DNA of 64,000 bases. Source: Cellulomonas sp. KRMCY2 (lineage in GTDB: Bacteria > Actinomycetota > Actinomycetes > Actinomycetales > Cellulomonadaceae). Positions 55,104 to 63,723 of this stretch are shown one piece after another (position 1 is the stretch's first letter; every line of letters begins with the position of its first letter). The stretch lies in NCBI RefSeq assembly GCF_000526515.1, contig NZ_JAGF01000001.1, positions 2,170,001 to 2,234,000 of the forward strand, read 5' to 3'. Both the position numbers and the translations under genes were made by a program. The notes below the pieces were generated by a model. The model did not search any database. It saw only the letters and a list, made by a program, of their open reading frames with translations, and was not told the origin of the DNA.

Positions 55104-55813
55104 CGGTGGATCCCGCATTCGGTCTTGGCGAGTCCGGACCAGCGGCCGGATCGGGGGTCGTCGCCCGGGGCGACCCGGGCCGTGCAGGGCAGGCAGCCGA
55201 TCGACGGGTACCCGTCGGTCAGCAGGGGGTTGAGCGGGACGTCGTTCTGCCACGCGTAGGCGAGCAGCTCGTCGAAGGTCCACGCCGCCAGCGGGTTGAT
55301 CTTCACCAGGCCGTGCGCCTCGTCCCAGCCGACGACCGGCGTCGTCGCCCGGGTCGGCGCCTCCTCGCGGCGGACCCCGGTGACCCAGGCCTCGTAGCCG
55401 GCCAGCTGCTCGGCGAGCGGCTCCATCTTGCGCATCCGGCAGCAGGCCGCCGGGTCCCGGGCGAAGAGGTCCGTCCCGTGCTCCGCGTCCTGCTCCGCCA
55501 CGGTCAGCCGGGGCAGCACGTCGACGACCCGGACCGGCAGCCGCTCGGCGACCAGTCGTCGCGTCTCGAGGGTCTGCGGGAAGTGGTACCCGGTCTCCAG
55601 GAACAGGACGTCGACGCCCGGGGCCGCCTGTGCGACGAGGTGCGGCAGGACGGCGTCGGCCATCGAGCACGCCACCGCGAGCAGGTCGCCGAACTCGCGG
55701 GCAGCCCAGGCGGCGACCTCGGGGGCACTCGCCTCGCTCAGGGCCGGCGCGGCGCCTGCCACGACGGCGCGGAGCTCGGCCGGCGTGCGTCGCGGCCGGC
55801 TCGCGGCGCTCAC
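55100..55813 (-). CDS. cysH: Adenylyl-sulfate (APS) reductase
   Basis: A 237-residue thioredoxin-dependent reductase forming sulfite from APS. The four cysteines for a [4Fe-4S] cluster (ACCRMRK and IGCLPCT) mark it as the APS-type enzyme, which fits the absence of an APS kinase gene. The catalytic Cys is in ECGIH at the C-terminus. The GTG at 55813 overlaps the sulfite reductase stop by four bases. Confidence 0.94.
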   Translation of the reverse strand: MSAASRPRRTPAELRAVVAGAAPALSEASAPEVAAWAAREFGDLLAVACSMADAVLPHLVAQAAPGVDVLFLETGYHFPQTLETRRLVAERLPVRVVDVLPRLTVAEQDAEHGTDLFARDPAACCRMRKMEPLAEQLAGYEAWVTGVRREEAPTRATTPVVGWDEAHGLVKINPLAAWTFDELLAYAWQNDVPLNPLLTDGYPSIGCLPCTARVAPGDDPRSGRWSGLAKTECGIHR

Positions 55814-57597
55814 TGGAGGGCCTCCTCGTCGGCACGGTGCGCCCAGACGGCGAACGACTCGGGCCCCGCCGGGCCGGCGACGCGATCGGCGACGTAGCGT
55901 CGGACCACCCGCTCGACGTACTCGGGGACGCCGTCGACAGTCACCTTCAGGCCGCGCACCGTCCGGCCCAGGCCGGGCTCCTCGCGGTCGGGCGAGGCCA
56001 GGCCCCCACCCAGGTGGACCTGGTAGCCGGGGACCTGCGCGCCGTTCTCGTCCTGGACGAGCTGGCCCTTGAGGCCGATGTCCGCGGTCTGGATCCGGGC
56101 GCAGGAGTTGGGGCAGCCGTTGATGTGCAGGCCGATCGGCGTCAGGTCGCCCAGGTCGCCCAGCCGTTCCTCGAGGGTGTCGATCGCGGTCACCGCCGTC
56201 GCCTTCGTCTCGACGATCGCCAGCTTGCAGAACTCCAGGCCGGTGCAGGCGATGGTCGACCGGCGGAAGATGCTCGGCTCGGCCTCCAGGCCGTGCTCGC
56301 GCAGACCCGCGACGACCGTGGGCACGTGCTCCGCCGGGACGTCCAGGACGAGGAGCTTCTGGTACGGCGTGAGGCGCAGGCGGCGCGAGCCGACGCTCTC
56401 GGCCAGGTCGGCGACGGCCAGGAGGGCCGCACCGGAGACCCGGCCCACGTACGGCGCGGCGCCCACGTAGAACCGCCCGTCCTTCTGCTCGTGGACACCC
56501 ACGTGGTCCCCCGAGCGGGTCGGCTGCGGGGCGGGTGGCCCGTCCGGCAGCGGGTAGCCGAGGAACTCGTCCTGCAGGACCTGGCGCAGGCGCTGCGGAC
56601 CCCAGTCGGCGAGCAGGAACTTCATCCGGGCCTTGTTGCGCAGTCGACGGTACCCGTAGTCGCGGAACAGCTCGGTCACCGCGAGCCACACCTGCGGGAC
56701 CTGCTCCTCGGTGACGAACGCGCCCAGCCGTTCGCCGAGGCGCGGGGCCACGCTCAGCCCGCCGCCCACCCACAGGTCGAAGCCCGGCCCCAGCTCGGGA
56801 TGGACCATGCCGACGAAGGCCACGTCGTTGATCTCGTGGACGACGTCCTGGCTCGGGTGCCCCGTGATGGCCGTCTTGTACTTGCGGGGCAGGTTCGCGA
56901 GCTCGGGGTCGCCGAGGTAGCGCCGGACGATCTCGCCGATCGCCCAGGACGGGTCGATGATCTCGTCGGCAGCGATCCCGGCGACCGGGCTGCCGAGGAT
57001 CACCCGCGGGACGTCGCCGCAGGCTTCGGTCGTGCTCAGGCCGACGGCCTCGAGGCGGCGCCAGATCTCCGGGACGTCCTCGATCCGGATCCAGTGCAGC
57101 TGGATGTTGTGCCGGTCGGTGATGTCCGCGGTGCCCCGGGCGAGCTCGGTGGAGATCCGGCCGATCGTGCGCAGCTGCTCGGTGGTCAGCGCGCCGCCGT
57201 CGACCCGGACCCGCAGCATGAAGTACCGGTCCTCGATCTCGTGCTGCTCGAGGGTTGCCGTCCGACCGCCGTCGATGCCGGGCTTGCGCTGGGTGTAGAG
57301 CCCCCACCAGCGGAAGCGGCCGTGCAGGTCGGCGTCGTCGATCGAGTCGAACCCCCGGTGCGCGTAGACCTGCTCGATGCGTTGCCGGACGTCGAGGCCG
57401 TTGCCCGCGGCCTTCATCTCCTCGTTGGCGTTCAGCGGCGTGCGGCCGTCGACCGCCCACTGGCCGTGCGGGCGGGCCGCCGGGCGGGCAGGACGCGCGC
57501 CGTCGGTGGGACGCACGGTGCCGGCGGGCGGCGTGGTTCCGGTGGGGCGGGCGGCGCCGGCGGGCGGCGCAGTGCTGGTGGGACGGGCGGAAGTCAT
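55810..57597 (-). CDS. Ferredoxin-dependent assimilatory sulfite reductase (nitrite/sulfite reductase family)
   Basis: A 595-residue siroheme/[4Fe-4S] enzyme. Two ferredoxin-like halves flank the repeated catalytic units. Cluster and siroheme ligands are CTGLEFCKLAIVET and NGCPNSCARI. The substrate-binding Arg/Lys region is near RGTADITDRHNIQLHWIR. The first 45 residues are a Pro/Thr/Ala-rich tract without known role. Context (cysHDN, siroheme synthase, ferredoxin) favours sulfite over nitrite. It is the first enzyme gene after the Cys-rich leader. Confidence 0.93.
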   Translation of the reverse strand: MTSARPTSTAPPAGAARPTGTTPPAGTVRPTDGARPARPAARPHGQWAVDGRTPLNANEEMKAAGNGLDVRQRIEQVYAHRGFDSIDDADLHGRFRWWGLYTQRKPGIDGGRTATLEQHEIEDRYFMLRVRVDGGALTTEQLRTIGRISTELARGTADITDRHNIQLHWIRIEDVPEIWRRLEAVGLSTTEACGDVPRVILGSPVAGIAADEIIDPSWAIGEIVRRYLGDPELANLPRKYKTAITGHPSQDVVHEINDVAFVGMVHPELGPGFDLWVGGGLSVAPRLGERLGAFVTEEQVPQVWLAVTELFRDYGYRRLRNKARMKFLLADWGPQRLRQVLQDEFLGYPLPDGPPAPQPTRSGDHVGVHEQKDGRFYVGAAPYVGRVSGAALLAVADLAESVGSRRLRLTPYQKLLVLDVPAEHVPTVVAGLREHGLEAEPSIFRRSTIACTGLEFCKLAIVETKATAVTAIDTLEERLGDLGDLTPIGLHINGCPNSCARIQTADIGLKGQLVQDENGAQVPGYQVHLGGGLASPDREEPGLGRTVRGLKVTVDGVPEYVERVVRRYVADRVAGPAGPESFAVWAHRADEEALQ

Positions 57598-57711
57598 CGT
57601 GCTCCTGGGTTCTCACGGACTCGACAGCGCGCGCCAGGGCGCCGCGACGTCCTGCCGGAGGTGTGCGGCGGGGAGGGTCGGGCGTGGCGCTGTGCGCAGG
57701 TGGAGTGCTGG

Positions 57712-57754
57712 CTCAGCCGTCGACGGCTGAGGGGGACCGCGTCAGACGGCGGTC
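57712..57754 (-). promoter_or_regulatory. Hairpins after the Cys leader: candidate attenuator
   Basis: On the transcript, GACCGC pairs with GCGGTC (57754-57749 with 57740-57735), starting within the leader stop codon. Next comes CTCAGCCGTCGACGGCTGAG, a perfect 20-base palindrome (57731-57712). The GCCGTC of the first element (57750-57745) could also pair with GACGGC of the second, so exclusive structures are possible. No U-run follows, so a translation- or Rho-coupled mechanism is as likely as simple termination. Confidence 0.5.
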
Positions 57755-57896
57755 AGCGACAACAGGTCGTCTCGCACCCGGACGGGCGCAGGGCGGCGTC
57801 GCGCAGGGTGCTCGGCCGGCCGGTCATTCGACAGCTCGCCGGGCGCCCGAAGGTGCACGTGGCAGCGGCGCGCAGGGCGCTGTGTCGGCCGGTCAT
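57753..57896 (-). CDS. Leaderless Cys-rich leader peptide of the sulfur operon
   Basis: ATG at 57896 opens 47 codons. The transcript probably starts at the ATG, because TAGCCT ends six bases before it and no ribosome site exists. The peptide has Cys at 14, 22, 41, 45 and 46, ending CETTCCR, with a tandem Cys pair two codons before the stop. An in-frame ATG at 57827 would give only the last 24 residues. The two halves look duplicated (MTGRHSALR and MTGRPSTLR). Polycysteine leaderless short frames act as cysteine-responsive attenuators in mycobacteria; placement before a complete cysteine-precursor operon suggests the same here. Confidence 0.7.
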   Translation of the reverse strand: MTGRHSALRAAATCTFGRPASCRMTGRPSTLRDAALRPSGCETTCCR

Positions 57897-57902
57897 GCCC
57901 CG

Positions 57903-57932
57903 AGGCTAGGTTGCCGTCCCAGATGGTGTCCA
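57903..57932 (-). promoter_or_regulatory. Promoter of the Cys leader and sulfur operon
   Basis: On the minus strand TGGACA (57932-57927), 18 bases, then TAGCCT (57908-57903). Transcription should begin about at the leader ATG. Confidence 0.6.
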
Positions 57933-57949
57933 TGGGCTGACCGCCCCTT

Positions 57950-57963
57950 GGGACGTCTGGCCC
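57950..57963. promoter_or_regulatory. DosR/DevR-like box upstream of the sulfur operon promoter
   Basis: GGGACGTCTGGCCC differs at one base from the box before xfp at 32282. It lies about 18 bases upstream of the -35 hexamer, a usual activator position. The rest of this gap (57964-58045) shows nothing that I can interpret. Confidence 0.4.
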
Positions 57964-58045
57964 TGGCGCAGGTGGCGCCAAGGCTCCGCGGCGGTGCGTC
58001 GAGGGGTGCGTGCACCGTGCGGACCTGTCGGCAGGTTCGTGCCTC

Positions 58046-58876
58046 TCACGACTCCGTGAGCAGCGTCGAGGCGAAGTCGGGCACGTACCGCTGGGTGTCG
58101 CGGGGCGGTCGGATGTACCCGGTCGGCGGCGGCCGGTCGGGCAGCTCGATCGGCACCCGCGCGACGTCCTGGTAGGGGAGGCTCGCGACGAGGTGGTGGA
58201 TCATGTCGAGCCGCGAGCGCCGCTTGTTGTCGCTCTCGACCACCCACCACGGCGCCTCGGGGATGTCGGTGTGCACCAGCATCTGGTCCTTGGCCCGCGA
58301 GTAGTCCTCCCACCGGGAGATCGAGTCCAGGTCCATCGTCGAGAGCTTCCACTGGCGCATCGGGTCGGCGAGCCGTGAGCGGAAGCGGGCCTCCTGCTCG
58401 GCGTCGCTGACCGAGAACCAGTACTTGCGCAGCAGGATGCCGTCCTCGACGAGCATCCGCTCGAAGATCGGGCACTGGTGCAGGAACCGGTGGTACTCGT
58501 CGGGCGTGCAGAAGCCCATCACCTTCTCGACCCCGGCCCGGTTGTACCAGGACCTGTCGAGCAGGACGATCTCGCCGGCCGCGGGCAGCTGGGTGATGTA
58601 CCGCTGGAAGTACCACTGGGTGCGCTCGCGGTCGCTCGGCGCCGGCAGCGCGATGATCCGCGCGACGCGCGGGTTGAGGTACTCGGTGACCCGCTTGATC
58701 GTGCTGCCCTTGCCGGCGGCATCGCGCCCCTCGAAGATCACGACGAGTCGCTTGCCCTCGGTCCGCACCCACTCCTGGACCTTGACGAGCTCCGCCTGCA
58801 GCCGGAACAGCTCGCGTTCGTACACCGCCTTGGGGAACCGGTTGGTGCGTTCCTCGGGGTCCGTCGCACTGGCCAT
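58046..58876 (-). CDS. ppk2: Polyphosphate kinase 2 (PPK2 family)
   Basis: A 276-residue P-loop kinase. Walker A is [18 protein letters not shown]; the lid and Walker B-like [17 protein letters not shown] region follow, with [23 protein letters not shown] typical of single-domain PPK2. It uses polyphosphate to phosphorylate nucleoside di- or monophosphates, or the reverse; class I versus III cannot be decided without alignment. ATG at 58876 follows TACGCT by seven bases, suggesting a leaderless message. Confidence 0.92.
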   Translation of the reverse strand: MASATDPEERTNRFPKAVYERELFRLQAELVKVQEWVRTEGKRLVVIFEGRDAAGKGSTIKRVTEYLNPRVARIIALPAPSDRERTQWYFQRYITQLPAAGEIVLLDRSWYNRAGVEKVMGFCTPDEYHRFLHQCPIFERMLVEDGILLRKYWFSVSDAEQEARFRSRLADPMRQWKLSTMDLDSISRWEDYSRAKDQMLVHTDIPEAPWWVVESDNKRRSRLDMIHHLVASLPYQDVARVPIELPDRPPPTGYIRPPRDTQRYVPDFASTLLTES

Positions 58877-58993
58877 GCTCGGCAGCGTAGGCCTGCGGAC
58901 GGCGCAGGTCAGCCCCTTCGCCACCTCACAACCGCGCCGGATCGGTCGATGGTTCCGACAGGTCGCCATCCGCATCCCCCCGGAGTCTGCGCC

Positions 58994-60568
58994 ATGAAGC
59001 GTTTCGCCGCACTGTCCATCACCACCCGTCTCGTCGCCCTCGTCGCGGTCCTCGGCCTCGGCCTGGCCGCGCTCGCCGTCCTGGCCGCGACCCAGATGCA
59101 GGCGCGGATCATGTCCGAGCGCCAGACCGCCACCCGCACCGTCGTGGAGACCGCGCTCGGCGTGCTCACGTTCTACGGCGCGGAGCAGCAGGCCGGCCGG
59201 ATGAGCGAGGCCGAGGCGCAGACCGCCGCGATCGACGCCGTGCGTCAGATGCGGTACTCCGGCCAGGAGTACTTCTGGATCAACGACATGACCCCGACGA
59301 TGGTCATGCACCCGATGAAGCCCGAGCTCGACGGCACGGACCTGAGCCAGAACGCCGACCCCGACGGGACGCTGCTCTTCATGGAGTTCGTCCGCGTGGT
59401 CCAGGAGCAGGGTGCCGGCTTCGTCGACTACCAGTGGCCCAAGCCCGGCGCCGACGCGCCGCAGCCGAAGACCTCCTACGTCGCCGGCTACGAGCCGTGG
59501 GGCTGGATCATCGGATCGGGCGTCTACGTCGACGACGTGCGCACGGCCGCGCTCAAGGAGGCGAGCCGGCTGCTGCTCAGCGGACTGGGCATCCTCGTCG
59601 TGGCGGGCGGCGTCAGCGTCGTCATCGGGCGGAGCATCGTCCGTCCGATCCGCCAGGCCACAGCGGTGCTGGCCAGCGGGGACGTGACCACCAGGCTCCC
59701 CGAGGGTGCAGGCCGGACCGAGCTCGAGCAGCTGGCCGGCGCGCTCAACGCCACCCTCGACAGGTCCGCCGCCGTGGCCCGCGACGTGTCGGCTGCCGTC
59801 AGCCAGCTGGACCTGGCCGCCACGCGGCTGGTCGAGAGCAGCGACGGCATCGCCGCAGCCGCCGAGCGGACGGCGCAGCAGACCAGTGCGGTGTCCGCCG
59901 CCGCCGCCGAGGTGAGCGTCGGGATCGACACCGTCGCCTCCGGTACGCACGAGATGGGCGCGTCGATCAGTGAGATCGCGCAGAACGCCAACTCCGTGGC
60001 CAGGATCGCCGCCGAGGCGGTCGCGGCCGCAGAGGCGACGAACCGGACGGTGGCGGACCTCGGGGAGTCCTCGGCGCAGATCGGCAGCGTCGTGAAGGTC
60101 ATCACCTCGATCGCCGAGCAGACGAACCTGCTCGCGCTCAACGCCACCATCGAGGCGGCGCGGGCCGGGGACGCCGGCAAGGGCTTCGCGGTCGTGGCCA
60201 GCGAGGTCAAGGACCTGGCCCAGGAGACGGCGCGCGCGACGGGTGACATCTCCCAGCGGGTCGAGTCGATCCAGCTCGCGGTCACCCAGGCCGCGCAGGA
60301 GATCGCCCGGATCGGCGAGGTCGTCGGCCGGATCAACGACTACCAGACGACGGTCGCCGGTGCGGTCGAGGAGCAGACGGCGACCACCGCGGCGATGGCT
60401 GTGACGATCTCCCAGGTCGCCGACGGCGGGCGGGAGATCGTCACCTCGCTCGAGGGCGTCGGGGAGTCGACGAGGCGCGCGACCCAGGAGCTCGAGGACA
60501 TCCGGGCGGCAGCCCGTGAGCTGGCTGCGACCTCGCGGCGGCTCAAGGACTCGGTCGCGGTCGGCTGA
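58994..60568 (+). CDS. Methyl-accepting chemotaxis protein with a single Cache domain
   Basis: A 524-residue chemoreceptor. A helix at about 10-32, an outside sCache_2-type domain to about 190 ([36 protein letters not shown]), a second helix (about 193-215), a HAMP domain ([18 protein letters not shown]), then the signalling coiled coil with the hairpin tip [28 protein letters not shown] in its usual form. It lacks a C-terminal CheR-binding pentapeptide. The ligand is unknown, often organic acids for this domain. No other chemotaxis gene is in the window. ATG with GGAG upstream. Confidence 0.93.
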   Translation: MKRFAALSITTRLVALVAVLGLGLAALAVLAATQMQARIMSERQTATRTVVETALGVLTFYGAEQQAGRMSEAEAQTAAIDAVRQMRYSGQEYFWINDMTPTMVMHPMKPELDGTDLSQNADPDGTLLFMEFVRVVQEQGAGFVDYQWPKPGADAPQPKTSYVAGYEPWGWIIGSGVYVDDVRTAALKEASRLLLSGLGILVVAGGVSVVIGRSIVRPIRQATAVLASGDVTTRLPEGAGRTELEQLAGALNATLDRSAAVARDVSAAVSQLDLAATRLVESSDGIAAAAERTAQQTSAVSAAAAEVSVGIDTVASGTHEMGASISEIAQNANSVARIAAEAVAAAEATNRTVADLGESSAQIGSVVKVITSIAEQTNLLALNATIEAARAGDAGKGFAVVASEVKDLAQETARATGDISQRVESIQLAVTQAAQEIARIGEVVGRINDYQTTVAGAVEEQTATTAAMAVTISQVADGGREIVTSLEGVGESTRRATQELEDIRAAARELAATSRRLKDSVAVG

Positions 60569-60623
60569 GCACCGCGGCCCGACGTCGGCGGGTGTCACCG
60601 GGCGCGCCTACGCTTGGGGTGCC

Positions 60624-63215
60624 ATGAACACGCTCTTCTCCGACCTGCCGCTGCCCGGGATCAGCCGAGCCGACGGCGCCCGGTTGCCGTCGACAGTCCC
60701 GCCGACCGAGGCCGACGACGCCGAGCCGACGGACGCCGAGCCGACGGAGGGCGCTGCGGGCACCCGCGACGCAGACGCGTCGGGTGCGGTCGGCCGGGCC
60801 GAACGTGCCGAGGCGCTCCTGGTCGGCCTCAACCCCGAGCAGCGCGAGGCCGTGCTGCACACCGGCTCGCCGCTGCTGATCGTCGCGGGGGCGGGCTCCG
60901 GCAAGACGCGCGTGCTGGCGCACCGGATCGCCCACCAGCTGGCGACCAGGCGGGTGCGGCCGTCGGAGGTCCTGGCCATCACCTTCACCAACAAGGCCGC
61001 CGGCGAGATGCGCGAACGCGTCGCCGAGCTCGTCGGGCCCGCGGCGCGGTCGATGTGGGTCTCCACCTTCCACTCGGCGTGCGTGCGGATCCTGCGCCGT
61101 GAGCACGCGACCCTCGGCCTGCGGTCCTCGTTCTCGATCTACGACTCCGCGGACTCCCAGCGGCTGCTGACCCTCGTCTCGCGTGAGCTCGACCTCGACC
61201 CGAAGAAGTACCCGGCCAAGGCGCTGGCCTCGAAGATCTCCAACCTCAAGGACGAGCTCGTCGACCCGGAGACCTACGCGACGACGTCCGGGGCGTCCGC
61301 AGGTGCCGCGAACCAGTTCGACGAGGTGCTGGCGGCGGTCTACGCGCGCTACCAGGTGCGGCTGCGCCAGGCCCATGCGCTGGACTTCGACGACCTGATC
61401 ATGATGACGGTCAACCTGCTGCAGGCGTTCCCCGCGGTCGCGGAGCACTACCGCCGGCGGTTCCGGCAGATCCTGGTCGACGAGTACCAGGACACGAACC
61501 ACGCGCAGTACGTCCTGGTGCGCGAGCTCACCGGCGGTCCCGGCGCCACCGGCGTGGCGGGCGCGCCGGGTGCGCCAGGTGCGTCGAGCCGGGCGATCGC
61601 GCCGGCAGAGCTCACCGTGGTCGGTGACGCCGACCAGTCGATCTACGCCTTCCGCGGTGCGACGATCCGCAACATCCTCGAGTTCGAGGCCGACTACCCG
61701 AACGCCAGGACGATCCTGCTCGAGCAGAACTACCGCTCGACGCAGACCATCCTGAGCGCTGCCAACGCCGTGATCTCCCGGAACCCCGGGCGCAAGCCCA
61801 AGCGGCTGTGGACGGCGTCGGGCGCCGGTCCGCAGATCGTCGGCTACGTGGCGGACTCCGAGCACGAGGAGGCGCGGTTCGTCGCCGAGGAGATCGACCG
61901 GCTCGGCGACACCGAGGGGGTGCGCCCGGGCGACGTGGCGGTCTTCTACCGGGCCAACGCGCAGTCGCGCGCGCTCGAGGAGGTTCTCATCCGGGTCGGC
62001 CTGCCGTACAAGGTGGTCGGCGGGACGCGCTTCTACGAGCGCCGCGAGGTCAAGGATGCGGTCGCCTACCTGCGGGCGATCGCCAACCCGGACGACGACG
62101 TCAACCTGCGCCGGGTGCTGAACGTGCCCAGGCGCGGCCTCGGCGACCGTTCGGAGGCGATGGTCGCGGCCTTCGCCGAGCGGGAGCGGATCTCGTTCGG
62201 CGCGGCACTCGACCGGGTCGAGGAGGCTCCCGGCGTCGGCAGCCGCGCGGTCACCGGCCTGCGGGCCTTCGCGACCATGATGTCCGAGCTCCGTGATCTT
62301 GCGGCGTCGGGTGCCGGCCCGGCCGAGGTGCTCGGCGCCGTGCTCGACCGCACCGGCTATCTGGCGGACCTGCGGGCGAGCGAGGACCCGCAGGACGCGT
62401 CCCGGGTGGAGAACCTCGCCGAGCTGCACGCCGTCGCGACCGAGTTCGAGGCGGCCGAGCCCGATGCCGACCTGGCCGACTTCCTCGAGCGGGTGTCGTT
62501 GGTCGCGGACTCCGACCAGATCCCGGCCGACGACCCCTCGGCGGACGGGAGCCCGGGTGGTGCGGCCAAGCCCGACCAGGGCGTGGTGACCCTGATGACC
62601 CTGCACACCGCCAAGGGGCTGGAGTTCCCGGTCGTCTTCGTGACCGGCTGGGAGGATGGGACGTTCCCGCACATGAGGTCGCTCGCCGACCCCGACCAGC
62701 TCGCCGAGGAGCGCCGCCTCGCCTACGTCGGGCTGACCAGGGCCCGCCAGCGCCTGTACATCTCGCGGGCGGCCGTACGCACCGCCTGGGGCGTGCCCAA
62801 CGAGTTCCCCGCGAGCCGGTTCCTCGACGACGTGCCCGACGAGCTCGTGGACTGGCGGCGCCGCGAGTCGAGCATGGCGGTGCTGCGTGGCTCGGGCAGC
62901 GGCTGGGGCGGCGGCGCGTCAGCCTGGGGCGGGCGGTCCGGCGGCGGCTCGGGCGGTGGGTCCCGGTCCGGACCCGTGGCCACGAAGAAGATCGCCCTGC
63001 CCTCGACCGGCGCGACCTTCGGGTCGGCGACGCCGCGCCAGGCGGGCGACGTGCCGAACCTGACGATCGGCGACAAGGTCACGCACGACGCGTACGGCCT
63101 CGGCACCGTGGTCGGCGTCGAGGGTGCCGGCGCCAACGCCGTGGCGAAGGTCGACTTCGGCGGGGACGGCACCAAGCGCCTGCTGCTGCGCTACTCGCCC
63201 GTGACCAAGCTCTGA
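60624..63215 (+). CDS. pcrA: ATP-dependent DNA helicase PcrA/UvrD
   Basis: An 863-residue superfamily 1A helicase. A variable acidic N-terminus of about 65 residues precedes LNPEQREAVLHTG, Walker A IVAGAGSGKTRVL (motif I), TFTNKAAGEMRERV (Ia), VDEYQDTN (II), VVGDADQSIYAFRGA (III), LEQNYRST (IV), LMTLHTAKGLEFPVVF (V) and VGLTRARQRLYI (VI). The C-terminal Gly-rich linker leads to a Tudor-like RNA-polymerase-binding domain (GDKVTHDAYGLGTVVGVEG). It unwinds DNA in repair and replication restart. An insert of Gly/Ala/Pro is present at about 308-330. Confidence 0.95.
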   Translation: MNTLFSDLPLPGISRADGARLPSTVPPTEADDAEPTDAEPTEGAAGTRDADASGAVGRAERAEALLVGLNPEQREAVLHTGSPLLIVAGAGSGKTRVLAHRIAHQLATRRVRPSEVLAITFTNKAAGEMRERVAELVGPAARSMWVSTFHSACVRILRREHATLGLRSSFSIYDSADSQRLLTLVSRELDLDPKKYPAKALASKISNLKDELVDPETYATTSGASAGAANQFDEVLAAVYARYQVRLRQAHALDFDDLIMMTVNLLQAFPAVAEHYRRRFRQILVDEYQDTNHAQYVLVRELTGGPGATGVAGAPGAPGASSRAIAPAELTVVGDADQSIYAFRGATIRNILEFEADYPNARTILLEQNYRSTQTILSAANAVISRNPGRKPKRLWTASGAGPQIVGYVADSEHEEARFVAEEIDRLGDTEGVRPGDVAVFYRANAQSRALEEVLIRVGLPYKVVGGTRFYERREVKDAVAYLRAIANPDDDVNLRRVLNVPRRGLGDRSEAMVAAFAERERISFGAALDRVEEAPGVGSRAVTGLRAFATMMSELRDLAASGAGPAEVLGAVLDRTGYLADLRASEDPQDASRVENLAELHAVATEFEAAEPDADLADFLERVSLVADSDQIPADDPSADGSPGGAAKPDQGVVTLMTLHTAKGLEFPVVFVTGWEDGTFPHMRSLADPDQLAEERRLAYVGLTRARQRLYISRAAVRTAWGVPNEFPASRFLDDVPDELVDWRRRESSMAVLRGSGSGWGGGASAWGGRSGGGSGGGSRSGPVATKKIALPSTGATFGSATPRQAGDVPNLTIGDKVTHDAYGLGTVVGVEGAGANAVAKVDFGGDGTKRLLLRYSPVTKL

Positions 63216-63243
63216 GCCGCGAGGCGGCGTCCCGGCAGCAGCC

Positions 63244-63306
63244 GGCCACCGTCGGCGTGACGGCGGCCACCGTCCGCGTGCCGGCGGCCACCGTCGGCGT
63301 GACGGC
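63244..63306. repeat. 21-base tandem repeat, three copies
   Basis: GGCCACCGTCGGCGTGACGGC at 63244, 63265 (two changes) and 63286, in the 109-base gap between pcrA and a convergent membrane gene. Each unit contains short complementary parts (GCCGTC-like), so a structured transcript end is possible. Confidence 0.85.
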
Positions 63307-63324
63307 GAGCCCGCACGGGGCAGG

Positions 63325-63723
63325 TCAGAGCGAGCGAACGATGTGCGCCACCTGGTCGAGGCTGAGCATCGGCAGCTGACGACGGACCTCGCGTGCTGCG
63401 ACCAGCTCGCCCTGGGTGTCGCGCAGCACCCGGATCGCGTCCTGGTCGAGGGACTCCGCCGCGGCGTCGGGCGACCCGCCGAACGTCCTCGCGAGGTCAC
63501 GCGCCCGCCGGACCCGGTCGTGGCGGACCGAGAGCAGGCCGCCGGCCGCCGAGGCCAGCGCGAGCGCCGCCACGACCAGTGCCACCGCGGATCCTTGGGT
63601 CACGCCGGCCCACAGCAGGACGAGGGCGACGACGCCGAGGATCGCGGCGAGGACGAGCCGGGCCAGACGTCGTCGTGCTGCAGCTGCCGGATCGCTCGCG
63701 GAGGGTGTCCCGGGCATGGTCAC
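63325..63723 (-). CDS. Hypothetical two-helix membrane protein
   Basis: A 132-residue protein. Two hydrophobic segments (about 22-43 and 46-65) follow a short polar N-terminus. The remainder is charged and helical, with QDAIRVLRDTQGELVAAREVRRQLP, probably cytosolic. I do not recognise the family. GTG at 63723 overlaps the stop of the upstream gene as GTGA, so it is the second gene of a leftward operon that enters from beyond the window. Confidence 0.7.
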   Translation of the reverse strand: MTMPGTPSASDPAAAARRRLARLVLAAILGVVALVLLWAGVTQGSAVALVVAALALASAAGGLLSVRHDRVRRARDLARTFGGSPDAAAESLDQDAIRVLRDTQGELVAAREVRRQLPMLSLDQVAHIVRSL

